A stretch of 64,000 bases of DNA from Candidatus Rokuibacteriota bacterium. GTDB lineage: Bacteria; Methylomirabilota; Methylomirabilia; Rokubacteriales; CSP1-6. Shown piece by piece: positions 53,514 to 63,136 of the stretch; the stretch's first letter is position 1, and every line of letters starts with the position of its first letter. The stretch spans positions 1 to 64,000 of the forward strand of contig JACPDG010000039.1 in the NCBI GenBank assembly GCA_016184125.1, written 5' to 3'. Below the pieces are notes generated by a model. It was not told the origin of the DNA, did not search any database, and worked only from the letters and a program-made list of their open reading frames with translations. The translations under genes and the position numbers were made by a program.

Positions 53514-55883
53514 ATGAGGCGCCCGCCCATCGGTCTCATCGACCGGTACGTGCTGCGCGAGCTCGTGACGCCCTTCGCCTTCGGTGTCGGGCTGTTCACG
53601 TTCTTCCTCGTCATCGACCGGATCTACCAGCTGACCGAGCTGGTCATCACGAAGGGCGTGCCGTTCCACCTCGTCACCGGACTGCTCGTCTTCATGCTGC
53701 CGTCGTTCCTCGGCTACACGCTGCCGATGGCGCTGCTGGTCGCCGCCCTCCTTGCCGGCGGGCGGCTCGCGGGAGACCTGGAAGTCGTGGCCCTCAAGTC
53801 GGCGGGCGTGAGCCTCTTCCGACTGCTGCGGCCAATCCTGCTCGCCGGCGCCGCCGTGACGCTCGCCGTGGCGCTCATCACCATGTGGCTGACTCCCGTC
53901 GCCAACCGGCAGTTCCAGCAGCAGCTCTTCAAGATCCTCGAGTCGCGTGCCGTCGCGGGCCTCCGGGAACGCATCTTCAACACGACGTTCGGCGACGTCG
54001 TGCTCTACGTCGAGGACGTGAGCGCGTCGCAGGTCGCACTCCGCGGCCTGCTCGTGTCCGACGAGCGCGATCCGAGGCTGACGCGGATCATCACCGCAGC
54101 CGAAGGGCGCATCCTCACCGACGAGGCGACCCGCCGGATCGTGCTCCGGCTCATGGATGGCGCGGTCAACGAGGCGGACGTCATGCCGGCCAATCCGCCG
54201 GCCACCGGCGGCCTCCCGGCGCCGAGGGGCGGCGCCGCGGCGAACACACGCTACCGCTACACGACGTTCACGCTCTACGACATGACGCTGCCGCTCGACT
54301 CGCCGTTGCGCGGCGCGACCCGCCTCGACAAGCCGGAGCGAGACCTCTCCCTCGGCGAGCTCCGTCGCGAGATCGCGCGCCTCGCGGCCGACGGTCCGGG
54401 GCGCCGGCCGTACGAGTTGGAGTGGCACAAGCGCCTCGCGCTGCCGCTCGCGACCTTCGTGTTCCTGCTGGTCGGTTTCCCGCTCGCCGTGCGCTCGCAC
54501 CGTGGCGGGCGCAGCATCGCGCTGCTCGGCAGCCTCGCGATCCTCGTTGCGTACTACGTGCTCCTGACGTCGCTCGAGGGCATGGGACTTCGCGGGACGC
54601 TGCCTGTCTGGCCCGCGATCTGGCTCCCGAACCTGCTGTTCGCGACGGTCGGCACCACCCTGCTCGTCGCCACCGCGCGCGAGTGGCGCGCGCCCACGCC
54701 GCCGGCGGCCTGGAGACTGATGCACGCCATCGTCCGGCGCTTCCCGACGCGGCGGCCCGGTACCAGGCCCATCATCGTGTCGCCCGTCGGTCCGCGCGAC
54801 TCGACGCACATCGTCGACCGGTACGTGATCCGCGAGCACCTGGTCTTCATGGTGATCTGCCTCGGCATCGCGACGGCCCTGGTCCTCACGATCGACCTGC
54901 TCGACACGCTGGACCGGTACCTGCGCGTCAAGCCGCCGCTCGCCTATATCTTCCAGCACTTCCTCTACCGGCTGCCGGCCGACGTGCATGCCGGACTGCC
55001 CGTCGTCATGCTCGTCGCGACCGTCTTCCTCTTCATCACGCTCAACCGGCATCACGAGCTGACCGCGCTGAAGGCCGCGGGGATCAGCGTGTACCGTGTC
55101 GCCGCGCCGGTGCTCGCACTCGGCTCCCTGGTGGCCCTGGGTGCCGGGCTCTTCCAGGAGCTGGTCCTCCCGGTGCTGAACGAGCGCGGCGAGGAAGTCG
55201 ACCGCGTGAAGATACGCGGACAGCTTCCACGGCACCTGCAGTCCCGCCAGCGGCTGTGGGTCCGCAGCGCGGACTCCCGCTTCTATCGCGTGGAGCTGCT
55301 GGCGCCAGGAACGAACGACCTCTACGGTGTCACGGTCCTCGAGATCGACCGCAGCTTCCGTCTCCTGCACCGCCTCGATGCTCGGCGCGCGCACTGGACA
55401 CCGCGCGGCTGGGAGCTCTCGGACGGCGCGTTCCGCGATCTCGCCCCCGACGGCAAGGTCCGGACCGTCCCGTTTGCGCGGACGGCGCTCGAGCTACCGG
55501 AGTCGATCGACGACTTCACGCGCATCCAGAAACCGGTGAGCGCGATGAGCTATCGCGAGCTCTCCGAGTACGTGACGAGACTCGAAGCCGCGGGCTACCA
55601 GGCGCGCAAGTATCTCGTCGATCTCTACGAGAAGCTCTCGTTCCCGCTCGTGAACCTGGTGATGGTGCTCGTCGCCGTGCCCTTCGCCGTGCACTCGCCG
55701 CGCAGCGGGCGGCTCTTCGGCGTCGGCCTCGCGATCGTGATCATGGCGGGGTACCTCGTCGTGCACTACACCGCGATCTCGTTCGCACGCGCGGATCTCC
55801 TGCCGCCGATCGTCGCCGCGTGGACGGCCAACGTGATCTTCGCGGGCATCGGCCTCACGCTCTTCGCGCGCCTGCGGACCTAA
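53514..55883 (+). CDS. LptF-LptG fusion: LPS export permease in one polypeptide
   Basis: The 789-residue protein has two copies of the YjgP/YjgQ permease fold. The N-terminal half (1 to about 400) starts IDRYVLRELVTPFAFGVGLF with PMALLVAALLAGGRLAGDLE and the coupling-helix region EVVALKSAGVSLFRLLRP. The C-terminal half (about 420-789) starts DRYVIREHLVFMVICLGIAT with ELTALKAAGISVYRVAAPVL and ends YLVVHYTAISFARADLLPPI. Each half carries the periplasmic beta-jellyroll region and the ALKxAGxS motif that contacts LptB. LptF and LptG are normally separate about 360-residue proteins, here joined by a linker of about 20 residues. It exports lipopolysaccharide with LptB/LptC/LptA. TAA stop is two bases before element L. 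Confidence 0.88.
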   Translation: MRRPPIGLIDRYVLRELVTPFAFGVGLFTFFLVIDRIYQLTELVITKGVPFHLVTGLLVFMLPSFLGYTLPMALLVAALLAGGRLAGDLEVVALKSAGVSLFRLLRPILLAGAAVTLAVALITMWLTPVANRQFQQQLFKILESRAVAGLRERIFNTTFGDVVLYVEDVSASQVALRGLLVSDERDPRLTRIITAAEGRILTDEATRRIVLRLMDGAVNEADVMPANPPATGGLPAPRGGAAANTRYRYTTFTLYDMTLPLDSPLRGATRLDKPERDLSLGELRREIARLAADGPGRRPYELEWHKRLALPLATFVFLLVGFPLAVRSHRGGRSIALLGSLAILVAYYVLLTSLEGMGLRGTLPVWPAIWLPNLLFATVGTTLLVATAREWRAPTPPAAWRLMHAIVRRFPTRRPGTRPIIVSPVGPRDSTHIVDRYVIREHLVFMVICLGIATALVLTIDLLDTLDRYLRVKPPLAYIFQHFLYRLPADVHAGLPVVMLVATVFLFITLNRHHELTALKAAGISVYRVAAPVLALGSLVALGAGLFQELVLPVLNERGEEVDRVKIRGQLPRHLQSRQRLWVRSADSRFYRVELLAPGTNDLYGVTVLEIDRSFRLLHRLDARRAHWTPRGWELSDGAFRDLAPDGKVRTVPFARTALELPESIDDFTRIQKPVSAMSYRELSEYVTRLEAAGYQARKYLVDLYEKLSFPLVNLVMVLVAVPFAVHSPRSGRLFGVGLAIVIMAGYLVVHYTAISFARADLLPPIVAAWTANVIFAGIGLTLFARLRT

Positions 55884-55885
55884 AT

Positions 55886-55990
55886 CATGGGGGGCCCCGA
55901 CATGGCCCCCCAACCCCCCCCGCGCCCGGAGCCGTCCCGGGGAACCCGGGACGGCCCTCGATGACGCGCTCCCTTCACGGGCTCTGAAAT
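55886..55990 (+). repeat. Palindromic element family 1, copy L
   Basis: Forward copy starting right after the lptFG stop (TAAATCATGG). Subtype I: CATGGGGGGCCCCGACATGG, GCCCCCCAACCCCCCC, GGAGCCGTCCCGGGGAACCC, GGGACGGCCCTCGATGACGC and TTCACGGGCTCTGA. The final TGA overlaps the border of copy M. Confidence 0.88.
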
Positions 55991-56103
55991 CATGGGGGGC
56001 CCCGACCTGGCCCCCCAACCCCCCCCCCGCGCTCGGAGCGCCCCGGCCAAGCCCGGCCAAGCCGTGGCGCTCCTCGACCACCCGACGCGTTCACGGGCTC
56101 TGA
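55991..56103 (+). repeat. Palindromic element family 1, copy M (tandem to L)
   Basis: Second tandem copy: CATGGGGGGCCCCGACCTGG with CCCCCCAACC, GGAGCGCCCCGGCCAAGCCC, GTGGCGCTCCTCGACCACCC, GACGCGTTCACGGGCTCTGA. It runs directly into the 46-bp palindrome at 56106. Confidence 0.88.
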
Positions 56104-56105
56104 GA

Positions 56106-56151
56106 GTTCGAGCAACAATCGACTGCCGCGGCGGTCGGTTGTTGCTCGAAC
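56106..56151. repeat. 46-bp palindrome, family 2, copy 3
   Basis: GTTCGAGCAACAATCGACTG... and its complement around CGCG, preceded by TGAGA (mirror image of the TCTCA flank of copies 1 and 2, so this copy is reversed). It abuts element M (2-bp gap). From 56152 to 56335 no gene is visible. Confidence 0.9.
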
Positions 56152-56335
56152 TGAGCCGGTGGCGGTAGCGGGCAGGGTCGGGTGACCCGTTCCCCGCCGT
56201 CGGTCGTTGCGTGCGAGCGCCGTCGGTTGGGAACGCGCCGGCGCATCAGTCGGGCGCAACGGGTCGTGGTCAGAGATCCTGCCCGGCTCTCGGCGCCGAG
56301 CGAGCCACCGCGCAACGGCGGGCGCGGCCTCCGCG

Positions 56336-59101
56336 CTACCGCCGTCCTTCGGCCAGTGCGCGCAGCGTCTCCTCGAGCCGCTTCTGCTCGGCTCCGTATG
56401 CCGCCCAGTCGCCGCGCTTGAGCGCCTCCTGAGAGCGTCCCCAGATCTCCCACGCCCGCTGTCCGAGCGCGCGGACGTCCGGAGAAGGCTCGGCTGCTCC
56501 GGGAGGAACCGCCGCGCCAGGAGGACGCGCGACACCGGGTGGCGGCGCCGGTGCCGGCACCGGGGCAGCGGCGGCGCGCGGACTCTCCGCCGGGAGCCGG
56601 GCGCCGAAGATCCGGGCGAGCGACTGCTCGAGCGTCGGCTCCATCGCGATCTGGTTGCCGAACGCTACGATGACGCGGCGCAGCTCGGGCAGCGCGCCCT
56701 GCTCGGAGGCCGCCAGATAGAGCGGCTGGACGTAGATGAGCGACTGGTCGATCGGGATCGCGAGGAGCGAGCCCCGGATGACGCTCGAGCCGCGCTGGTT
56801 CCAGAGCGAGAGCTGCTGGGAGATGACCGGGTCCTGGTCGATCCGCGCGTCGATCTGCCGCGGCCCGTAGACGAGCTTCTGCTTCGGGAAGTTGTAGACG
56901 ATCAGCTTGCCGTAGTTCGGCGGGTCGGAGCGCGCGGCCAGCCACGCGATCATGTTGTCGCGGCGCGTGGGGTTGAAGAGGGTCAGGAGGATGAACTCCT
57001 CCCGCTGCTCGTTCGGCAGCCGCATGATCGTGTAGTAGGGCTCCATCTCCCGGTCGCGCCCCTCGATCGTGCGCCGCGGCACCGCCCACAGGTCCTCGCG
57101 GTTGTAGAAGACCTGGGGATCGGTCATGTGGTAGACGGCGTACTTCCTCGCCTGGATCGCGAAGAAGTCCTCGGGATAGCGGATGTGCTGGCGGAGGCCG
57201 GCCGGCATCGACTCGAGCGGCTTCAGCAAGCCGGGGAACGCCGCGCCGTACGCCCTGACGATCGGATCGGTCGCGTCCGCCACGTAGAATGTGATCGAGC
57301 CGTGGTAGGCGTCCACGACGACCTTCACGGAGTTGCGGATGTAGTTGCCCACGCCCGCCGCCGGGTCGGCGTACGGGTAGCGGTCGGTCGTCGTGTAGCC
57401 GTCGAGCATCCACACGAGCCGGCCGTCGTCCGTGATGACCAGGTACGGGTCGCGGTCGTAGCGGAAGAACGGCGCGACCTGGCGCACCCGCTGCCCGATG
57501 GCGCGGTAGATCATGATGCGGCTGTCCGCGGTGAGCGCGTCCGTGAACATCAGGCGGAACTCGCCGAAGCGTGCCGCGAACGCGAGCGTCCGCAGCCACG
57601 ACGTCAGCGGGACGCCGCCGGTGCCGCGGTACGTCGTGTACACGTTCTGGTCGCCGGCCGGATAGTCCAGCTCCTGCTCGCGGGTGCGCACGAGCACGTA
57701 CTGGTTCGACACCTCGCTGTAGTAGATCTCCGGCCGGGAGAGCTTCGGGAACCCGTCTGTCGATCGCGGCGGGATGTCCTTCACGAAGAACTCGGGCAAC
57801 CCTTCCGCGGTGATGCGGTTCACCGGGCCGACGACGGCGCCGTAGCCGTGCGTGTACGTGAGGTGCTCGTTGATCCAGTTCTGGCCGAGCTGCTGGTAGG
57901 AGAGCTCGCGCGGCGACAGCATGAGCTGGCGATACTCGCCGTTCACGGTGTACCGGTCGTTGTCGACGTCGAGGAACTTGTAGTACGTGCGGATCTCCTG
58001 GAGCTGGCCGAACGTCCGGAGCAGCGGGCGGTGATCCCACAGCCGGATGTTCTTGACCGTCGCGGCGTTCCGCTCGAGCGCCCGCGCGTCGAGCTCGTCC
58101 CGGGCCGGGAACTCCTTCTCCTCGATCCGGTCGAGCCCGAAGGCCTGGCGAGTCATGCGGATGTTGTGCGCGATGAACGGCCGCTCGGCGGCGAGCTGGT
58201 TCGGCTGCACGCGCAGCTTCTCGATCACGCCCGGGACGGCACCGAGGCCCAGGACCCAGGCGGCGCCGAGCACGACCAGTCCGGTGGCGAGCAGGCGGAT
58301 GCCGGGACGCGCGATCTGCACGAGGCACGCGAGCGCACACAGCGCCGAGAGGACGGCGAGGACCCCGAGCGCCGGCAGCGAGGCGCGGACGTCGGTGTAC
58401 GACGCGCCGAACACGAGGCCGCGCGGCGAGTAGACGAGCTCGTAGCGATCGAGCCAGAAGCCGACGGCCTTGAGCGCGAGCACCAGGGTGCCGAGGACGA
58501 GCAGGTGCGTGCGCGCGCCGCCCGCGAGCCGCGGGCCACGGGCCGTCAGCACGAGGCTGCGCTGGAGGACGTAGACGGCCAGCGTGAGGACGATCGTGCC
58601 GATCACGAGCGCCGTCGCCCACCCGTGAACGAGGCGCCAGAACGGCAGCACGAAGACGAAGAACGACAGGTCCTGGCCGAACAGCGGGTCGGTGGCCCGG
58701 AAAGCACCGCCGCTGCGGTACCGGAGAAAGACCTCCCACCCGGCAGTCGCGCGGAGTCCGGACGCCAGCGCGATCAGCGCGATCACCACCGGCAAGAAGC
58801 GCCGGATGAGGGGCTCGATCACGACACGGCCGGGCAGTCCGAGCTGGTCCTCCAGCTCCCACAGCACGTCGGGCGCGGCGGTCCGCGCCGCCAGCGTGAC
58901 GTTGACCCACAGGAACAGCGCGACGACCAGGGCCATCGCGGCGAACAGCGTGCCGCGTATCGAGAGGGTCGTCACGAAGACCTGGGTGTACCCGACCTCC
59001 TGGAACCACAGGTAATCGGTGTAGAGGGGGACGAGCTGGCCGAGCGCGCCGAGCGCGACGAACACCAGGACCAGCACCACGATCGGCTGGGGTCGGTTCA
59101 T
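56336..59101 (-). CDS. UPF0182-family integral membrane protein
   Basis: The 921-residue protein has about seven N-terminal membrane segments (PIVVLVLVFVALGALGQLVP, LFAAMALVVALFLWVNVTLA and further ones up to about 310). A large extracytoplasmic part follows, with HNIRMTRQAFGLDRIEEKEF, RTYYKFLDVDNDRYTVNGEY, VGNYIRNSVKVVVDAYHGSI and ISQQLSLWNQRGSSVIRGSL. This is the COG1615 family, found widely in Actinobacteria and Cyanobacteria; its function is unknown. The C-terminal 100 residues are Pro/Ala-rich with a charged end (RLEETLRALAEGRR). Confidence 0.92.
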   Translation of the reverse strand: MNRPQPIVVLVLVFVALGALGQLVPLYTDYLWFQEVGYTQVFVTTLSIRGTLFAAMALVVALFLWVNVTLAARTAAPDVLWELEDQLGLPGRVVIEPLIRRFLPVVIALIALASGLRATAGWEVFLRYRSGGAFRATDPLFGQDLSFFVFVLPFWRLVHGWATALVIGTIVLTLAVYVLQRSLVLTARGPRLAGGARTHLLVLGTLVLALKAVGFWLDRYELVYSPRGLVFGASYTDVRASLPALGVLAVLSALCALACLVQIARPGIRLLATGLVVLGAAWVLGLGAVPGVIEKLRVQPNQLAAERPFIAHNIRMTRQAFGLDRIEEKEFPARDELDARALERNAATVKNIRLWDHRPLLRTFGQLQEIRTYYKFLDVDNDRYTVNGEYRQLMLSPRELSYQQLGQNWINEHLTYTHGYGAVVGPVNRITAEGLPEFFVKDIPPRSTDGFPKLSRPEIYYSEVSNQYVLVRTREQELDYPAGDQNVYTTYRGTGGVPLTSWLRTLAFAARFGEFRLMFTDALTADSRIMIYRAIGQRVRQVAPFFRYDRDPYLVITDDGRLVWMLDGYTTTDRYPYADPAAGVGNYIRNSVKVVVDAYHGSITFYVADATDPIVRAYGAAFPGLLKPLESMPAGLRQHIRYPEDFFAIQARKYAVYHMTDPQVFYNREDLWAVPRRTIEGRDREMEPYYTIMRLPNEQREEFILLTLFNPTRRDNMIAWLAARSDPPNYGKLIVYNFPKQKLVYGPRQIDARIDQDPVISQQLSLWNQRGSSVIRGSLLAIPIDQSLIYVQPLYLAASEQGALPELRRVIVAFGNQIAMEPTLEQSLARIFGARLPAESPRAAAAPVPAPAPPPGVARPPGAAVPPGAAEPSPDVRALGQRAWEIWGRSQEALKRGDWAAYGAEQKRLEETLRALAEGRR

Positions 59102-59135
59102 CGCGCTCGGCCGCTTTCGACGTCGGGCAGCGAGC

Positions 59136-60539
<1,404 letters not shown>

Positions 60540-61685
60540 CTAGGCGTCGTCCCGCAAGTCCTTGACCCGGTCGATGCGCTCCCAGGCGAACTCCGGCTCG
60601 GGCCGTCCGAAATGGCCATAGGCGGCGGTCTTGCGATAGATCGGCCGCCTGAGGTTCAGGTACTTGATGATGCCCGCGGGCGTGAAGTCGAAGTGGCGCC
60701 TGACGATCTCCTCGAGGCGATGGTTCGACACCTTCCCGGTGCCGAACGTCTCGACCATGATCGAGACGGGATCCGCCACGCCGATCGCGTAGGCGACCTG
60801 CAGCTGCGCGCGCTCCGCCAGCCCGGCCGCGACGACGTTCTTCGCGACGTGGCGCGCCATGTACGCCGCCGACCGGTCCACCTTCGTCGGATCTTTCCCC
60901 GAGAACGCGCCGCCGCCGTGCGGGCACGAGCCACCGTACGTGTCGACGATGATCTTTCGCCCGGTCAGCCCGGTGTCCCCCATCGGCCCTCCGGTGACGA
61001 ACCGGCCGGTCGGGTTCACGTGGAAGGTGCAGCGCTTGTGATCCATGAACTCGGCCGGAAGGACGGGCAGGATGACCTGCTCGATCACGTCCTTCCGGAG
61101 CTGCTCGCTGGAGATCTCGGGGCTGTGCTGCGTCGAGATGACGACGGTGTCGATCGCGCGAGGCTTGCCGTCCACGTAGCGCACGGTGACCTGGGACTTG
61201 CCGTCCGGCCGGAGCCACGGTAGCGCGCCCGACTTCCGTCGCTCGGACAGGCGCATGGTGAGCTGGTGCGCGAGCGTGATGGGCAGCGGCATCTGCTCGG
61301 ACGTCTCGTTGCAGGCGTAGCCGAACATCATGCCCTGGTCGCCTGCGCCGAGCGCGTCCACGCCCATGGCGATGTCCGGAGACTGCTCGTCAATGGCCGT
61401 GATCACGCCGCACGTCTCGAAGTCGAAGCCGTACTTCGCGCGGACGTAGCCGACGTCCTTGATCGTCTGGCGCGCGATGCGCGGGATGTCGACGTAGCAG
61501 TTGGTCGTGATCTCGCCTGCCACGACCACGAGGCCGGTGGTGAGGAGCGTCTCGCACGCGACGCGTCCGCTCGGGTCCTGCGAGAGGATCGCGTCCAGGA
61601 CGGCGTCCGAGATCTGGTCGGCGATCTTGTCCGGATGACCCTCGGTCACCGACTCGGACGTGAACAAATAGGCATCCTGGGCCAT
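60540..61685 (-). CDS. metK: S-adenosylmethionine synthetase
   Basis: The 381-residue enzyme makes SAM from ATP and methionine. [35 protein letters not shown], the P-loop-like [20 protein letters not shown] and [20 protein letters not shown] are all present. ATG 61685 follows GGAGG by 8 nt; the 386-residue track ORF starts five codons upstream. A sigma-70-like promoter lies about 35-60 bp upstream. Confidence 0.97.
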   Translation of the reverse strand: MAQDAYLFTSESVTEGHPDKIADQISDAVLDAILSQDPSGRVACETLLTTGLVVVAGEITTNCYVDIPRIARQTIKDVGYVRAKYGFDFETCGVITAIDEQSPDIAMGVDALGAGDQGMMFGYACNETSEQMPLPITLAHQLTMRLSERRKSGALPWLRPDGKSQVTVRYVDGKPRAIDTVVISTQHSPEISSEQLRKDVIEQVILPVLPAEFMDHKRCTFHVNPTGRFVTGGPMGDTGLTGRKIIVDTYGGSCPHGGGAFSGKDPTKVDRSAAYMARHVAKNVVAAGLAERAQLQVAYAIGVADPVSIMVETFGTGKVSNHRLEEIVRRHFDFTPAGIIKYLNLRRPIYRKTAAYGHFGRPEPEFAWERIDRVKDLRDDA

Positions 61686-61718
61686 GCGGCGATCCTCCAA
61701 AGGTGAAAGTATTTGTCA

Positions 61719-61748
61719 CTTTAACACGGTGCGGCAAGACGGCGTCAA
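61719..61748 (-). promoter_or_regulatory. Candidate sigma-70 promoter of metK
   Basis: On the minus strand TTGACG (-35, 61748-61743) is followed after 18 nt by TTAAAG (-10, 61724-61719). The leader then contains AAAGT...ACTTT, a small stem, and the metK ribosome binding site. I looked for a SAM riboswitch here; the leader is too short for SAM-I and does not match SAM-II. Confidence 0.4.
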
Positions 61749-61784
61749 GCGCGAGCCGATGTCACCTCGGACCGGTGTGTGGCC

Positions 61785-61891
61785 GAATCCCGTCATCGAG
61801 GGCCGTCCCGGGTTTCACGGGTGCGTCCGCGCACCCCCCGGGACGGCTCCGAGCGCTGGGGGGTTTGGGGGGCCATTTCGGGGCCCCCCAT
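61785..61891 (-). repeat. Palindromic element family 1, copy O
   Basis: Reverse copy covering the 3' end of the phosphoglucose isomerase gene: CTTCATGGGGGGCCCCGAAA, TGGCCCCCCAAACCCCCC, GGAGCCGTCCCGGGGGGTGC, GGACGCACCCGTGAAACCC and GGGACGGCCCTCGATGACGG. It supplies about 30 codons and the stop of that gene. Confidence 0.88.
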
Positions 61892-62938
61892 GAAGTCAGT
61901 CCGCATCCGTCGCTTGAGCTCGTCGAGCAGCGGGATGGTCCACGGGTCGATCTCTCGCAGGATGGCGAGGTAGTAGCTCGTCCACTGCCCGAGGTACGCG
62001 AGGGACAGGAGTCGGGCGAGTCGTCCGCGGCCTCGCGTCCAGGACTCGCTCACACCGCCCGCCGCGGCCTCGACGAGCTCGCGGAGCACGGTGAACCGCC
62101 GGGTGATCTCGGGCAGCTCGGCGTGGTCGCGGAGCAGGAGCAGGTGAAATCCACCGGCCGCCGGCGCGCGCCAGGCCTCGATCTCGTTGTGGTTCATCTC
62201 CGGCAGGCTGCCTGCGATCGCGAACGTCTTGGCGTTCTCCTCGACGTCCGTCTTCCACCGGTACGCGATCGGGCCGGTGTCCTGACCACCGTAGATCGCC
62301 GGAATCCGGTTGCCGATGGCGAGCGCCAGCCGTTTGGCCTCGTTCGACCGTGTCGGGCGCTCGGGCACCAGCTCGGCGCCGAGCGCGTCCACCGTCTCGA
62401 GGGCTTCGGCGACCTCGGCGTCCGTGGCGACGGAGATCCCGACGCCTGCGAGCACCGAGAGCGCGGGGAAGAACAGGTTGCCGAGCGCCATCCGGGGCAT
62501 CAGGCCGCCGGGCAGCGCCACGCGCGGCAGACCGTACTGCGCGGCGAGCTCCGCCAGGCGTCCCCCGGCCGTGATGACCAACGCGGGCACGCCGCGGGCA
62601 ATGGCGGCCTCGAGGGCGGAGATCACCTCGGCCGTCTCGCCCGAGTACGACGACGCGATCACGAGCGCCCGCCGGCCCGCGACCGGCGGCAGGCCGTACC
62701 CTCGGTGCACGAGGATCGGCACGTCCGCGCGATCCGCGGCACACGCGGCCAGCAGATCGCCGCTCGCGGCCGACCCGCCCATGCCGGCGACGACGACGGC
62801 CGACGGGCGGTCGATCGAGGGAGCGGGCCGCGCCACGAGCCCGGTCGCCTCGCGACACTGCGCGGCGAACGCCGCGAGCACGTCCCGCGTGTCGTGGACG
62901 TCGATCCGCTTGATGTCTCCGAGGTCGTCGAGGGTCAT
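61793..62938 (-). CDS. Bifunctional phosphoglucose/phosphomannose isomerase
   Basis: The 381-residue protein has two SIS sugar-isomerase domains: VVVAGMGGSAASGDLLAACA, LVIASSYSGETAEVISALEA in the first, and NRIPAIYGGQDTGPIAYRWK with EMNHNEIEAWRAP (Glu/His region of the PGI/PMI group) in the second. It interconverts glucose-6-P and mannose-6-P with fructose-6-P. The conserved part ends at about LLDELKRRMRTD. The next 28 residues (FMGGPEMAPQTPQRSEPSRG...) are encoded by element O, so the C-terminus is repeat-derived. ATG 62938 lies 12 bp from element P, with no Shine-Dalgarno sequence. Confidence 0.88.
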   Translation of the reverse strand: MTLDDLGDIKRIDVHDTRDVLAAFAAQCREATGLVARPAPSIDRPSAVVVAGMGGSAASGDLLAACAADRADVPILVHRGYGLPPVAGRRALVIASSYSGETAEVISALEAAIARGVPALVITAGGRLAELAAQYGLPRVALPGGLMPRMALGNLFFPALSVLAGVGISVATDAEVAEALETVDALGAELVPERPTRSNEAKRLALAIGNRIPAIYGGQDTGPIAYRWKTDVEENAKTFAIAGSLPEMNHNEIEAWRAPAAGGFHLLLLRDHAELPEITRRFTVLRELVEAAAGGVSESWTRGRGRLARLLSLAYLGQWTSYYLAILREIDPWTIPLLDELKRRMRTDFMGGPEMAPQTPQRSEPSRGVRGRTRETRDGPR

Positions 62939-62950
62939 CGTGGGACCAGC

Positions 62951-63070
62951 GACGTGGGGGGCCCCGAAATGGCCCCCCACACCCCCCAACGCTCGGAGCG
63001 CCGCGGGGGGTGCGAGGACGCACTCGGGGAACCCGCGGCGCTCCTCGATTCGCCGACTCTCCGACACGTT
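62951..63070 (+). repeat. Palindromic element family 1, copy P
   Basis: Forward copy upstream of the isomerase gene: GACGTGGGGGGCCCCGAAAT, GGCCCCCCACACCCCCCAAC, GGAGCGCCGCGGGGGGTGCG, GAACCCGCGGCGCTCCTCGA and GACACGTTC. The border ATG has become GTG. The isomerase gene therefore has a family 1 copy at each end (O and P), in opposite orientation. Confidence 0.85.
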
Positions 63071-63136
63071 CCTAGGCCGGACACCCGTCGATCGTCCTCG
63101 ACGGAGCCGCGCATGGGGGTCGTGTTCGTCATCGGG

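Noticed and set aside
52554-55394. 946-residue minus-strand ORF opposite lptFG
   Set aside because: Antisense shadow of the lptF-lptG fusion. The translation is low-complexity and overlaps a clear real gene.
61686-61780. SAM riboswitch upstream of metK
   Set aside because: The leader is under 50 nt after the likely transcription start and lacks the conserved cores of SAM-I or SAM-II; only a short stem is seen.
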